Assembly (NCBI RefSeq): GCF_030412915.1
Contig: NZ_JAUHJR010000010.1
Location: forward strand, 31,890-95,889
DNA from: Nocardioides abyssi
Lineage (GTDB): Bacteria > Actinomycetota > Actinomycetes > Propionibacteriales > Nocardioidaceae
Length of the DNA stretch: 64,000 bases
Direction: 5' to 3'
Below are positions 16,841 through 24,476 of the stretch, piece after piece; the stretch's first letter is position 1, and every line of letters begins with the position of its first letter. The translations under genes and the position numbers were made by a program. Under the pieces are notes generated by a model. That model saw only the letters and a list, made by a program, of their open reading frames with translations, was not told where the DNA came from and made no database searches.

Positions 16841-18067
16841 GTGACGGCGCAGCGGCGCGGCCTCGGGACCAACCAGGAGGCGGTGCGACGGCACAACCTC
16901 GGCACGGTGCTGCGGCACGTCCACGGCGCGGGGCAGATCTCCCGGGCCCAGCTGACCGCGCTCATGGGCCTCAACCGCAGCACGATCGCCGACCTGGTGC
17001 TCGAGCTGGAGTCGCTGGGCGTCGTCGAGCAGACGGTGCCGAGCGGCGTCCGCTCGGGCGCCGGCCGGCCCTCGGCGGGGGTGCGGCTGGCCGGGGTCGG
17101 TCCGTACGTCGTCGCGGTCGACCTCGGCGTGGACCGCGCGGTCGTCGCCCGGGTCGCCCTCGGCGGCGAGGTCGTCGAGCGGGCGGCCGCGCCGATCCCC
17201 GTCGGCGGCGGCGAGGCCTGGCAGGTCGGCTCGACCGTCGCCGGCCTCATCCGCCGGGTGGTCGAGGGCGCCCCGGCGGCCGCGCCGCTGCTCGGCGTCG
17301 GCATCAGCGTCCCCGGCCTGGTGCGCCGCAGCGACGGGCTGGTGCGGCTCGCTCCGAACCTGGAGTGGCAGGACGTCTCCTTCGGCGCGATCGTCCTCGC
17401 AGCGCTCGGTGTCGACGTACCCGTCCAGCTCGCCAACGACGCCGACCTCGGCGCGCTCGCCGAGCACCGTCGCGGCGCGGGCGTCGGGATCGACGACCTC
17501 ATCTACATCTCCGGCAACGTCGGCGTCGGCGCCGGCGTGATCACCGGCGGGGTGCGGCTCGAGGGCGCGGGCGGGTACGCCGGCGAGGTCGGCCACCTGC
17601 CGTTCGCGCCCGAGGGGCGGCTGTGCCACTGCGGCAACATCGGCTGCTGGGAGACCGAGGTCGGCGCGCACGCGATCGCCGCCGCCATCGGCTGCCCGGA
17701 GTCCGACGTGGTCACCCTCGGCGACGTCCTGGACGAGTACGCCGGCCCCCACCGCGCGCTCGGCGCCACCGGCAAGGCGCTGGGCTACGGCCTGGCCTCG
17801 ATCGTCAACGCGTTCAACCCGCGGCTCGTGGTGCTCGGCGGCTACCTCAGCTCGCTCTACGCCCTGGTCCGCCACGAGGTCGACGACGCGCTCGCCGAGC
17901 GGGCGCTCCCGGCCCCGTTGGAGTCCGTCACCCTCTCGCTGCCGGGCCTCGGCTCGGACTCGGTGCTGCTCGGCGCGGCCGAGATCGCCCTCGAGCCCCT
18001 CTTCGCCGACCCCGTCGCCGCCCTCGGCACGGCCCTCGTCGACGTCGGCGCCCGGCTCGCGGGGTAG
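16841..18067 (+). CDS. ROK-family transcriptional repressor, XylR-like
   Basis: A 408-residue ROK protein with an N-terminal winged helix-turn-helix (about 20–75; NLGTVLRHVHGAGQISRAQL, then STIADLVLELESLGVV) and a C-terminal sugar-kinase-like domain. The ROK zinc motif LCHCGNIGCWE and the phosphate loop GNVGVGAGVITGG are intact. Its GTG start lies 7 bp after the permease stop, so it is co-transcribed with the importer it probably represses. In characterised XylR proteins xylose releases the repressor from DNA. A second ROK gene converges on it. Confidence 0.88.
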   Translation: MTAQRRGLGTNQEAVRRHNLGTVLRHVHGAGQISRAQLTALMGLNRSTIADLVLELESLGVVEQTVPSGVRSGAGRPSAGVRLAGVGPYVVAVDLGVDRAVVARVALGGEVVERAAAPIPVGGGEAWQVGSTVAGLIRRVVEGAPAAAPLLGVGISVPGLVRRSDGLVRLAPNLEWQDVSFGAIVLAALGVDVPVQLANDADLGALAEHRRGAGVGIDDLIYISGNVGVGAGVITGGVRLEGAGGYAGEVGHLPFAPEGRLCHCGNIGCWETEVGAHAIAAAIGCPESDVVTLGDVLDEYAGPHRALGATGKALGYGLASIVNAFNPRLVVLGGYLSSLYALVRHEVDDALAERALPAPLESVTLSLPGLGSDSVLLGAAEIALEPLFADPVAALGTALVDVGARLAG

Positions 18068-18130
18068 TAACGGTCGGAAACGTCCGTGACTACCCCGGCG
18101 GAGGTCGGGGACGTCCGTGACTACCCCGGC
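18059..18130. repeat. Hairpin and 20-bp direct repeat between convergent ROK genes
   Basis: CGGGGTAGT at the end of the + gene pairs with ACTACCCCG (18088–18096), with ACGG/CCGT stacked inside, forming a likely bidirectional terminator. In addition the 20-mer ACGTCCGTGACTACCCCGGC occurs twice, at 18080–18099 and 18111–18130; the second copy supplies the last codons of the minus-strand ROK gene. Confidence 0.7.
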
Positions 18131-19308
18131 AGGGGGACCGGGAGGTCGGCGGCGCCGGTCAGCACGCGGGCCAGCGAGTGCTCGGCGGCGCCGAGCGCCG
18201 CGGCGCGCAGGTCGAGGGTGCCGAGCCGCAGCTCGGGGCGGACCTGGACGTCGGAGGCGAGCCGGGCGTCGAGCACGCGGCGGGCGGGGCCGAGGACGAG
18301 GTCGCCCAGCGGCACGAAGTAGCCACCGAGCACGACGACGGCCGGGTCGAGGACGCCGGTGAGGATCGCGAGCCCGAGGCCGAGGTCCTCACCGACCCGC
18401 TCGAGCGTGGCGCGGGCGGCCGGGTCGTCGGCGGCGCGGGCGGCGACGGCAGCGGCGGTGGTGAGCGGGGTGTCGAGCTCGGCCATGCCGAGGGCGTCGA
18501 GCACGGCCAGCAGGCCGATCGAGGCCTCCCAGCAGCCGCGGCGGCCACAGCCGCACGGGGCGGTCGGGTCGCCGACCGGCATGTGGCCGACCTCGCCGGC
18601 GAACCCGGCGCCGCCCTGCACGAGCTGGCCGCCGACGACGATGCCGGCGCCGATGCCGACGGTCCCGGTCAGGTAGAGCGCGTGGTCGACGCCGCGGGCG
18701 GCGCCGTGGTGCGCCTCGGCGTACGCCGCGCAGTTGGCGTCGTTGACGACGCGGACGTCGTCGGTGGGGCACGCCAGCGCTGCGGCGACCTCGGCGACGA
18801 GCGCGTCGCCGCGCAGCGGCAGGTTGGGCGCCCACGCGACGGTGCGGTCGTCGTCGCGGACGAGCGCCGGGACGGCGACGGTGGTGCCGAGCAGCGCGCC
18901 CGGGTGGGCGGCGCGGACCTCGGCGGCCAGCGCGAGGAGCACGGCGACGCGGTCGGCGCCGGCCGGGCGCGACTCGCTGGTCAGCACGGTGCCGGCGAGG
19001 TCGACGACGACGGCGGAGACGTAGTCGACGTTGAGCTCCAGACCCAGGCCGACGTGGGAGCCGGGGCGGAGCGAGAGGGGCTTGCTGGGGCGCCCCCGGG
19101 AGGGGGCGGCCGGGGCCGCCGGGACGTCCTCGAGGGTGGACTCGACGACGGCCCCGGCGGCCTCGAGGTCGGCGACGATCGCGCCGACCGTGGCCTTGGC
19201 CAGCCCGGTGCGCTGCGCCAGCCCGGCCCGCGAGGCGGGTCCGAGCCGGCGCAGCGACTGCAGCACGGCCGCGGTGTTGGCGCGGCGCAGCTGCCCGGTG
19301 GTGCTCAT
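18121..19308 (-). CDS. ROK-family transcriptional regulator
   Basis: A second ROK protein, 395 residues. It has a helix-turn-helix at about 8–65 (AAVLQSLRRLGPASRAGLAQ, then KATVGAIVADLEAAGAVVES), a GTVGIGAGIVVGG loop and the zinc motif APCGCGRRGCWE. The start was placed at MSTTGQLRR, 26 bp behind xylA; the frame is open further upstream but that would run into xylA. It is the last gene of a galM-xylB-xylA-ROK unit and may control it, independently of the ROK gene of the importer operon. Confidence 0.88.
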   Translation of the reverse strand: MSTTGQLRRANTAAVLQSLRRLGPASRAGLAQRTGLAKATVGAIVADLEAAGAVVESTLEDVPAAPAAPSRGRPSKPLSLRPGSHVGLGLELNVDYVSAVVVDLAGTVLTSESRPAGADRVAVLLALAAEVRAAHPGALLGTTVAVPALVRDDDRTVAWAPNLPLRGDALVAEVAAALACPTDDVRVVNDANCAAYAEAHHGAARGVDHALYLTGTVGIGAGIVVGGQLVQGGAGFAGEVGHMPVGDPTAPCGCGRRGCWEASIGLLAVLDALGMAELDTPLTTAAAVAARAADDPAARATLERVGEDLGLGLAILTGVLDPAVVVLGGYFVPLGDLVLGPARRVLDARLASDVQVRPELRLGTLDLRAAALGAAEHSLARVLTGAADLPVPLPG

Positions 19309-19334
19309 CAGTGCAGGAGTGGCCGACCGGGCGG

Positions 19335-20501
19335 TCAGCGCACGCCGTACAGGTGCTCGAGCGCGAGCTGGTCGAGGTGCTCGGTCGCGGCGCCCTGCTG
19401 CGCGAGGACCTCGGGGTCCGGGAGGTCCCACTCGAGGAGGCCCTGCCAGCCCTCGCCCTCGCCGAGCGACGGCTGCGCGAGCTCGGGCAGCTTGGCCGCG
19501 GCGAGCGCCTCCTGCACCTCGGGGTCGGCGCGGAACGCCTTCACCTTCTCGCGCAGGATGAGGTAGTTGCGCATGTTGGCCGCGGCCGAGACCCACACGC
19601 CGGCCTCGTCCTCGATGCGGGCGGGCTTGTAGTCGAAGTGCACCGGACCGTCGTAGCCGCCGGCCAGCAGCGCGTCGACGACCCAGAAGGCGCCGCGGAC
19701 GTTGCCGGCGCCGAAGCGGAGGTCCTGGTCGTACTTCGGACCGTTCTGGCCGTTGAGGTCGATGTGGTAGAGCTTGCCGGCCCACATCGCCTGGGCGTAG
19801 CCCGCGGCGGCGTTCATGCCGGCCATCTCCTCGTGCCCGATCTCCGGGTTCACGCCGACCAGCTCGGGGCGCTCCAGCTCGTTGATGAAGGCCAGCGCGT
19901 GGCCGATCGTCGGGAGCAGGATGTCGCCGCGGGGCTCGTTGGGCTTGGGCTCGATGGCGAAGCGCAGGTCGTAGCCCTGGTCGACGACGTACTGGCCGAG
20001 CACGTCGAAGGCCTCCTTCATCCGGTCCAGCGCGACGGCGGTGTCCTGCGACGCGCCGTACTCCGCGCCCTCGCGGCCGCCCCAGGCGACGTAGACCTTG
20101 GCGCCGAGCTCGGCGGCGAGGTCGACGTTGCGCATGACCTTGCGGATCGCGAAGCGGCGGATGTCGCGGTCGTTGTTGGTGAAGCCGCCGGCCTTGAAGA
20201 CCGGGTGGCTGAAGAGGTTGGTCGTCGCGGTCGTGACGACCAGGCCGGTGTCGGCCAGGCCCTTCTTGAACCGGTCGATGATCTGCTGGCGGGTCGCGTC
20301 GTCGCTGCCGAAGGGGATGACGTCGTCGTCGTGGAAGTTCACGCCGTAGGCGCCGAGCTCGGCGAGCTTCTCCAGCGCGTGGACGGTGTCCATCGGCGGG
20401 CGGGTCGCGCCGCCGAAGGGGTCGACGCCCTGCCAGCCGACGGTCCAGAGGCCGAAGGAGAACTTGTCCTCCGGGGTGGGGGTGGGGATCTCGATGCTCA
20501 T
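19335..20501 (-). CDS. xylA: Xylose isomerase
   Basis: Converts D-xylose to D-xylulose (and D-glucose to fructose) with two divalent metals. The 388-residue sequence is the short class I form of actinobacteria: [20 protein letters not shown] near the N-terminus, the catalytic histidine in [26 protein letters not shown], the metal ligands in [13 protein letters not shown] and [14 protein letters not shown], and [19 protein letters not shown]. Everything needed for activity is present. It follows xylB after an 85-bp gap that holds a short tandem repeat. Confidence 0.96.
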   Translation of the reverse strand: MSIEIPTPTPEDKFSFGLWTVGWQGVDPFGGATRPPMDTVHALEKLAELGAYGVNFHDDDVIPFGSDDATRQQIIDRFKKGLADTGLVVTTATTNLFSHPVFKAGGFTNNDRDIRRFAIRKVMRNVDLAAELGAKVYVAWGGREGAEYGASQDTAVALDRMKEAFDVLGQYVVDQGYDLRFAIEPKPNEPRGDILLPTIGHALAFINELERPELVGVNPEIGHEEMAGMNAAAGYAQAMWAGKLYHIDLNGQNGPKYDQDLRFGAGNVRGAFWVVDALLAGGYDGPVHFDYKPARIEDEAGVWVSAAANMRNYLILREKVKAFRADPEVQEALAAAKLPELAQPSLGEGEGWQGLLEWDLPDPEVLAQQGAATEHLDQLALEHLYGVR

Positions 20502-20527
20502 GGGGATGCCTTCCGAGGGGGTGGGTG

Positions 20528-20579
20528 AGGTCGGAGCCGGGTCGGAGCTGGGTCGGAGCTGGTCGGAGCTGGTCGGAGG
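20528..20579. repeat. Short tandem repeat between xylB and xylA
   Basis: About five copies of a GGTCGGAGCTG-like 10–12-mer stand head to tail just upstream of xylA. Such an array could change length by slippage and alter the spacing of the xylA leader. Confidence 0.7.
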
Positions 20580-20586
20580 AGGGAGG

Positions 20587-21969
20587 TCAGGTGCGGTCGC
20601 GGAGCTCGGCGTAGCGGGCGCGTACGTCGGGGGTCGGGTCGGCCTCGGAGGTCGCGGCGTCGGCGAGGGTCCAGGCCGGCAGCTCGCCGGTCAGGGCCCA
20701 GGCGGCCTGCCGGGCGGCGCCGAGCGCGACGTACTCCCCGGCCGGGGGCAGGACGACGGGTTGGCCGAGGACGGCCGGGGCGAGCGCGCGCACGGCAGGC
20801 GAGCGGGTGGCACCGCCGACCATGAGGATGCGGCGCGGCTGCTGGCCCATGGCGGCGACGAGGTGGTCGACGGCGTCGGCCAGCGAGCACAGCAGCGCCT
20901 CGAAGGCGGCGCGGGCGAGGTCCTCGCGGGTGGTGCGCGGGGTCAGGCCCGCCCAGGTGCCGGTGGCGTGGGGCCGGTTGGGGGTGCGCTCGCCGCCGTA
21001 GTAGGGCAGCAGCGTGACGCCGTTCGCGCCGGCGGGCGCCGCGAGGGCGAGGTCGGCGAGGCCGGCGTGGTCGACGCCGAGCCAGCGGGCCTGCAGGTCC
21101 AGGATCTGCGCGGCGTTGACGGTCGCGACGAGGGGGAGGAAGCCGTCGTGGGCGTCGGCGAACCCGGCCACCGCGCCGCTGCCGTCGGCCACGGGCACCG
21201 GGCTGACCGCGCAGGCCACGCCGGACGTGCCGATCGAGATGAGCACGTCCCCGGTCTCGAGGCCGAGGCCGAGCGCAGCGGCCGCGTTGTCACCGGTGCC
21301 GCCGGCGAGCACGGCACCGGTGGTGGTCTCGCCCGCGGCCGTGCCGGGGGCGACGAGGCGGGGGAGCGCGAAGGGCCGGCCGAGCGCGGCCTCGGCGAGG
21401 TCGGGGCGCCAGGTGCCCTCGGCGGTCGCGAAGTAGCCGGTGCCGGACGCGTCGCCGCGGTCGGTGAACGGCTCGGTGCCCGGCGCCGCGACGTGGGCGG
21501 AGAGGTAGTCGTGGGGGAGCAGGACCCGGGCGACCCGGGCGGCGTGGTCGGGCTCGTGGTCGCGCAGCCAGCGCAGCTTGGTGGAGGTGAACGACGCGAC
21601 CAGCACGCTGCCGACCGCGTCGGCGCACGCCTGCGGACCGCCCATCTCGGCGATCAGCTCGGCGGCTGCGGCGGCGGAGCGGGTGTCGTTCCACAACAGC
21701 GCGTCGCGGACCGGCTCGCCGGCCTCGTCGAGCGTCACCATCCCGTGCTGCTGGCCGCCGATCGCGACCGCCTCGGCCCGCCCGGCGCCGCGGCCGCCGT
21801 CGAGGCCGGCCACCGCCTCGTCGTACGCCGCGGACCAGGCGCGCGGGTCGACCTCGGTGCCGGCGGGGTGGGGGACCGAACGGCTGTCGACGACGGTGCC
21901 GTCGGCGGCGTCGACGAGCAGCGCCTTGGTGGACTGGGTCGAGGTGTCGACGCCGAGGACGAGGGTCAC
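20587..21969 (-). CDS. xylB: Xylulokinase
   Basis: FGGY-family kinase of 460 residues that phosphorylates D-xylulose for entry to the pentose phosphate pathway. [20 protein letters not shown] at the N-terminus, the [15 protein letters not shown] motif (QHG contacts the sugar), [20 protein letters not shown] and the C-terminal [18 protein letters not shown] nucleotide loop identify the family. The start is GTG, directly downstream of a dyad that probably is a repressor operator. It lies between galM and xylA on the same strand. Confidence 0.95.
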   Translation of the reverse strand: MTLVLGVDTSTQSTKALLVDAADGTVVDSRSVPHPAGTEVDPRAWSAAYDEAVAGLDGGRGAGRAEAVAIGGQQHGMVTLDEAGEPVRDALLWNDTRSAAAAAELIAEMGGPQACADAVGSVLVASFTSTKLRWLRDHEPDHAARVARVLLPHDYLSAHVAAPGTEPFTDRGDASGTGYFATAEGTWRPDLAEAALGRPFALPRLVAPGTAAGETTTGAVLAGGTGDNAAAALGLGLETGDVLISIGTSGVACAVSPVPVADGSGAVAGFADAHDGFLPLVATVNAAQILDLQARWLGVDHAGLADLALAAPAGANGVTLLPYYGGERTPNRPHATGTWAGLTPRTTREDLARAAFEALLCSLADAVDHLVAAMGQQPRRILMVGGATRSPAVRALAPAVLGQPVVLPPAGEYVALGAARQAAWALTGELPAWTLADAATSEADPTPDVRARYAELRDRT

Positions 21970-21976
21970 CCGGCTA

Positions 21977-21999
21977 TTAAGTACGACACTCGAACTAAA
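21977..21999. promoter_or_regulatory. AT-rich dyad before xylB, probable ROK operator
   Basis: On the minus strand TTTAGTTCGA-GTG-TCGTACTTAA is an imperfect dyad (8 of 10 arm positions) filling the 31-bp galM–xylB gap, 7 bp before the xylB start. It is the most A/T-rich spot nearby. Its sequence differs from the dyad before xylF, which would fit a second regulator. Confidence 0.55.
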
Positions 22000-22000
22000 G

Positions 22001-22966
22001 TCAACGGTCCGGTGAGATCGTGGTCTCCGAGGTCCAGCGGTAGGTCTCGCCCGGGCGCAGGACGGCCGACGGCCACCCCGGGTGGTGCGGGCTGTCGGGG
22101 TGCAGCTGCGGCTCGATCGCGACGCCCGCGCCGGGGGCGTGGAAGCGGCCGCTGAAGGCCCCGCCCGTGTAGACCTGCACGCCCGGCTGGTCGCTGCGCA
22201 GCCTCAGCACGAGCCCGTGCCCGCGCAGCTCGGCGACCTCCCGCAGCGGCCCGCCCGGCGCCCAGGCGCCGTCGCCCGGCCCGCAGCCACGCACCACGAA
22301 CGGGTGGTCGAGGTCGGCCGGCGGTCGCGCGCCGGCCCGCAGGTCGAGGGGCGTGCCGGCCACGTCGGCGACCTCGCCCGTCGGCACGCCGTCCACGACC
22401 GGGAGGTAGGCGTCGGCGTGCAGGACGAGCTCGTGCCCGGGCAGGTCCGCCCCGCCGAGGCGGTAGTAGGCGTGGCTCGACAGCGAGACCACGGTCGGCG
22501 CGTCGGTCGTGGCGGCGTACGACGTGCGCAGCGTGCGGCCGGCGACCTCGTAGCGGGCCCGGACCGTCACCGTCCCGGGGAAGCCCTGGTCGCCGTCGGG
22601 GCTGACCAGCTCCAGCTCGACGGCGGCGGGGTGCGCCTCGACGACGGTCCAGGTGCGGCGGTCGAACCCGTCGGGGCCGCCGTGCAGCGTGTGGCCGCGG
22701 TCGTTGCGCGGCAGTCGGTGGGTCGTGCCGTCGACGACCAGCTCGCCGTGCGCGACGCGGTTGGCGTAGCGCCCGACGGTCGCACCCAGGTAGGCGTCGT
22801 CCTGGAGGTGGTCGGCCACCCGCGGCAGCCCCAGCACCACCTCGCGCCAGGCGCCGTCGCCGTCGCGCACCCGCATGCGGTGGACGCGGGCGCCGAGCGG
22901 CGCGACGCCCAGGTGCAGGTCGTCGCTGCCGATCTCGACGAGGTGCTCGTGGTCCGTCACGGGCAC
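22001..22966 (-). CDS. galM: Aldose 1-epimerase (mutarotase)
   Basis: Interconverts alpha and beta anomers of sugars such as xylose, glucose or galactose. The 321-residue protein has the GATVGRYANRVAHGEL motif, the histidine-bearing RGHTLHGGPDGFDRRTW, SSHAYYRLGG (second catalytic histidine region) and a C-terminal VAIEPQLHPDSPHHPGW, which holds the catalytic glutamate. Two in-frame GTG codons, at 22966 and 22960, are possible starts; TAGCCT stands 8 nt before the second. It heads the galM-xylB-xylA-ROK unit, so a role in preparing xylose for the isomerase is likely. Confidence 0.9.
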   Translation of the reverse strand: MPVTDHEHLVEIGSDDLHLGVAPLGARVHRMRVRDGDGAWREVVLGLPRVADHLQDDAYLGATVGRYANRVAHGELVVDGTTHRLPRNDRGHTLHGGPDGFDRRTWTVVEAHPAAVELELVSPDGDQGFPGTVTVRARYEVAGRTLRTSYAATTDAPTVVSLSSHAYYRLGGADLPGHELVLHADAYLPVVDGVPTGEVADVAGTPLDLRAGARPPADLDHPFVVRGCGPGDGAWAPGGPLREVAELRGHGLVLRLRSDQPGVQVYTGGAFSGRFHAPGAGVAIEPQLHPDSPHHPGWPSAVLRPGETYRWTSETTISPDR

Positions 22967-22984
22967 CGAGGCTAGGCGCAGGGG

Positions 22985-23326
22985 TCAGGCGGGGTACTGC
23001 CCGCCCACCGGGCCTGCGGCGGGCCCGGTGGCCGGCGTGCCCGAGCGCGACCACGCCGAGCCCGAGCGCCAGACGAGGAGGGTGAGCAGGCGCGCGGCGA
23101 CGTACGTCGCGACGCCCTGCGCGGGGGCGAGCAGCCCGAACGCGGCGACCGCCAGCAGCGGGCGACCGGCGACCTCCCACGGGGTGAACGGGAGCGTGCC
23201 GCCGGTCCACAGGACCGTGAGCACCCACCCGAAGACCGCCGTCGACGCCAGCCCGAGCGCGACCAGCACGAGGTCCCACCAGCCGGGCACGTCGGGCAGC
23301 GCGGAGCGCGAGGAGCGGGGGTCCAC
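22985..23326 (-). CDS. Small membrane protein of unknown function
   Basis: A 113-residue protein with about three hydrophobic segments (residues 15–40, 49–75 and 74–95 region) and a Gly/Pro-rich C-terminus. The GTG start is preceded by GAGGGAGCC; the frame continues upstream but without membrane character. It is divergent from the membrane gene at 23507. The arrangement of WWDLVLVALGLASTAVFGWV and an arginine-containing C-terminus resembles small actinobacterial integral membrane proteins, with no known role. Confidence 0.6.
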   Translation of the reverse strand: MDPRSSRSALPDVPGWWDLVLVALGLASTAVFGWVLTVLWTGGTLPFTPWEVAGRPLLAVAAFGLLAPAQGVATYVAARLLTLLVWRSGSAWSRSGTPATGPAAGPVGGQYPA

Positions 23327-23403
23327 GGCTCCCTCAACGAGCCCGCCGCCCGCCCGGTGACGCGGTGGCGCCGGAGGTCTGGACACCTGGTCTGGAACCC
23401 CAC

Positions 23404-23415
23404 CCACCCGGGTGG
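23404..23415. promoter_or_regulatory. 12-bp palindrome in a divergent promoter region
   Basis: CCACCCGGGTGG is a perfect palindrome in the 180-bp gap between two divergent small membrane-protein genes. It is a possible operator; no factor can be named. Confidence 0.3.
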
Positions 23416-23506
23416 CGTCAACCACTGGGGTCTCGTCCGGCGTGTGTCGGGGCGCGGGGTGGGCACCTCGCAGGGGACGGTACGACGCTCCCCAGGAGGA
23501 CACGAG

Positions 23507-23992
23507 ATGGCACAGCTGGTGCTGGGACTGTGGGCGGTGACCGCGTTCGGCGGGGCCTACATGTTCAGCTTCACCCTCGGCGCGGCCCGGTCGCGCGCGA
23601 CCGCCGAGCCCGGGCAGCTTCCCTCGAAGCTGCCGCCGCTGGCGCTGTTCGTGCACCCGCTCTTCGGGCTCGCGGGCCTGGCGCTGTGGATCGCCTACCT
23701 CGCCGCCGGCCAGCAGTCGCTGGCGTGGACGACGCTGGTCGTGCTGGTGCTCGGCGCCGCCATCGGCGACGTCCTGATCGTGCGCACGCTGCGCGGCCGC
23801 AAGGACGCCGAGCACACCGTCGAGGACCGCATCCCGACCGCCGCGATGGCCGTGCACGGCATCTCCGCGGTCGCCCTCATCGGCGTCGTGCTGCTCGTCT
23901 GCCTCGGCGTCGACAGCCAGGCCGGCGACGACGACGCCGACTTCGGCAAGACCCTCGGCCCGGTCGGCTCGATCACCCAGGTGCAGCGATGA
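23507..23992 (+). CDS. Four-helix membrane protein of unknown function
   Basis: A 161-residue integral membrane protein with about four hydrophobic helices (near residues 3–24, 45–66, 68–92 and 114–140) and an acidic C-terminal tail. The ATG follows AGGAGGACACGAG, a good ribosome-binding site; the longer upstream frame has none. A conserved histidine in FVHPLFGLAGL and another in AVHGISAVAL could bind a cofactor, but no family name is certain. It overlaps the DUF3140 gene by ATGA, so the two are translationally coupled. Confidence 0.7.
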   Translation: MAQLVLGLWAVTAFGGAYMFSFTLGAARSRATAEPGQLPSKLPPLALFVHPLFGLAGLALWIAYLAAGQQSLAWTTLVVLVLGAAIGDVLIVRTLRGRKDAEHTVEDRIPTAAMAVHGISAVALIGVVLLVCLGVDSQAGDDDADFGKTLGPVGSITQVQR

Positions 23993-24324
23993 CCGCCGAC
24001 GGCCTCGACGACGTCTGGGACGACTGGAAGGAGGCGGTCAACATGACCGCCTCGGAGGTCGAGACGTGGCTCGACACCGACGAGTCCCAGGCCGTCGGGC
24101 AGAAGTCGGGTGGCGACAGCGAGTCCACCGGCCACCGCTCCGGCAGGCGGATCATCGAGATCCTGCGCACCAACAAGGGAGACCTGTCCGACGACGACGT
24201 CGCGCACATGCGCAAGGTCGTCGGCTACGTCCACCGCCATCTCGCCCAGGGGCCGAGCAGCGACGTCGAGCACAGCGACTGGCGCTACTCGTTGATGAAC
24301 TGGGGCCACGACCCGACGAAGTAG
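23989..24324 (+). CDS. DUF3140 family protein
   Basis: A 111-residue protein matching DUF3140: VWDDWKEAVNMTASEVETWL, SGRRIIEILRTNKGDLSDDD and the terminal WRYSLMNWGHDPTK are the family pattern. These small helical proteins are widespread in actinobacteria and some are annotated as DNA-binding, without firm experimental support known to me. The ATG overlaps the stop of the upstream membrane gene by 4 bp. An acidic composition argues against nonspecific DNA binding here. Confidence 0.8.
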   Translation: MTADGLDDVWDDWKEAVNMTASEVETWLDTDESQAVGQKSGGDSESTGHRSGRRIIEILRTNKGDLSDDDVAHMRKVVGYVHRHLAQGPSSDVEHSDWRYSLMNWGHDPTK

Positions 24325-24395
24325 CCCCGGCCGATCGGGCCGGCCGGGCTGTGGCTCGAGCACCCCAGCGGCCACACCGGTCCCACGCACGACGG

Positions 24396-24460
24396 GACCC
24401 CTGCACATATCGGGGCAGATCTGCCCCGATATGTGCAGGGGTCACCGGTTAACCGGTGAC
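24396..24460. repeat. 48-bp perfect palindrome followed by a 20-bp palindrome
   Basis: 24396–24443 is a perfect palindrome centred on the AGATCT at 24417–24422, with the word CACATATCGGGG on each arm. GTCACCGGTTAACCGGTGAC (24441–24460) is a second perfect palindrome that overlaps its end. They lie between the convergent DUF3140 and kynU genes. 48 of 50 bases of 24411–24460 recur at 52848–52897, so this is a dispersed element and not just a terminator. Confidence 0.9.
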
Positions 24461-24476
24461 TCCTGCAGCCGCCGGT

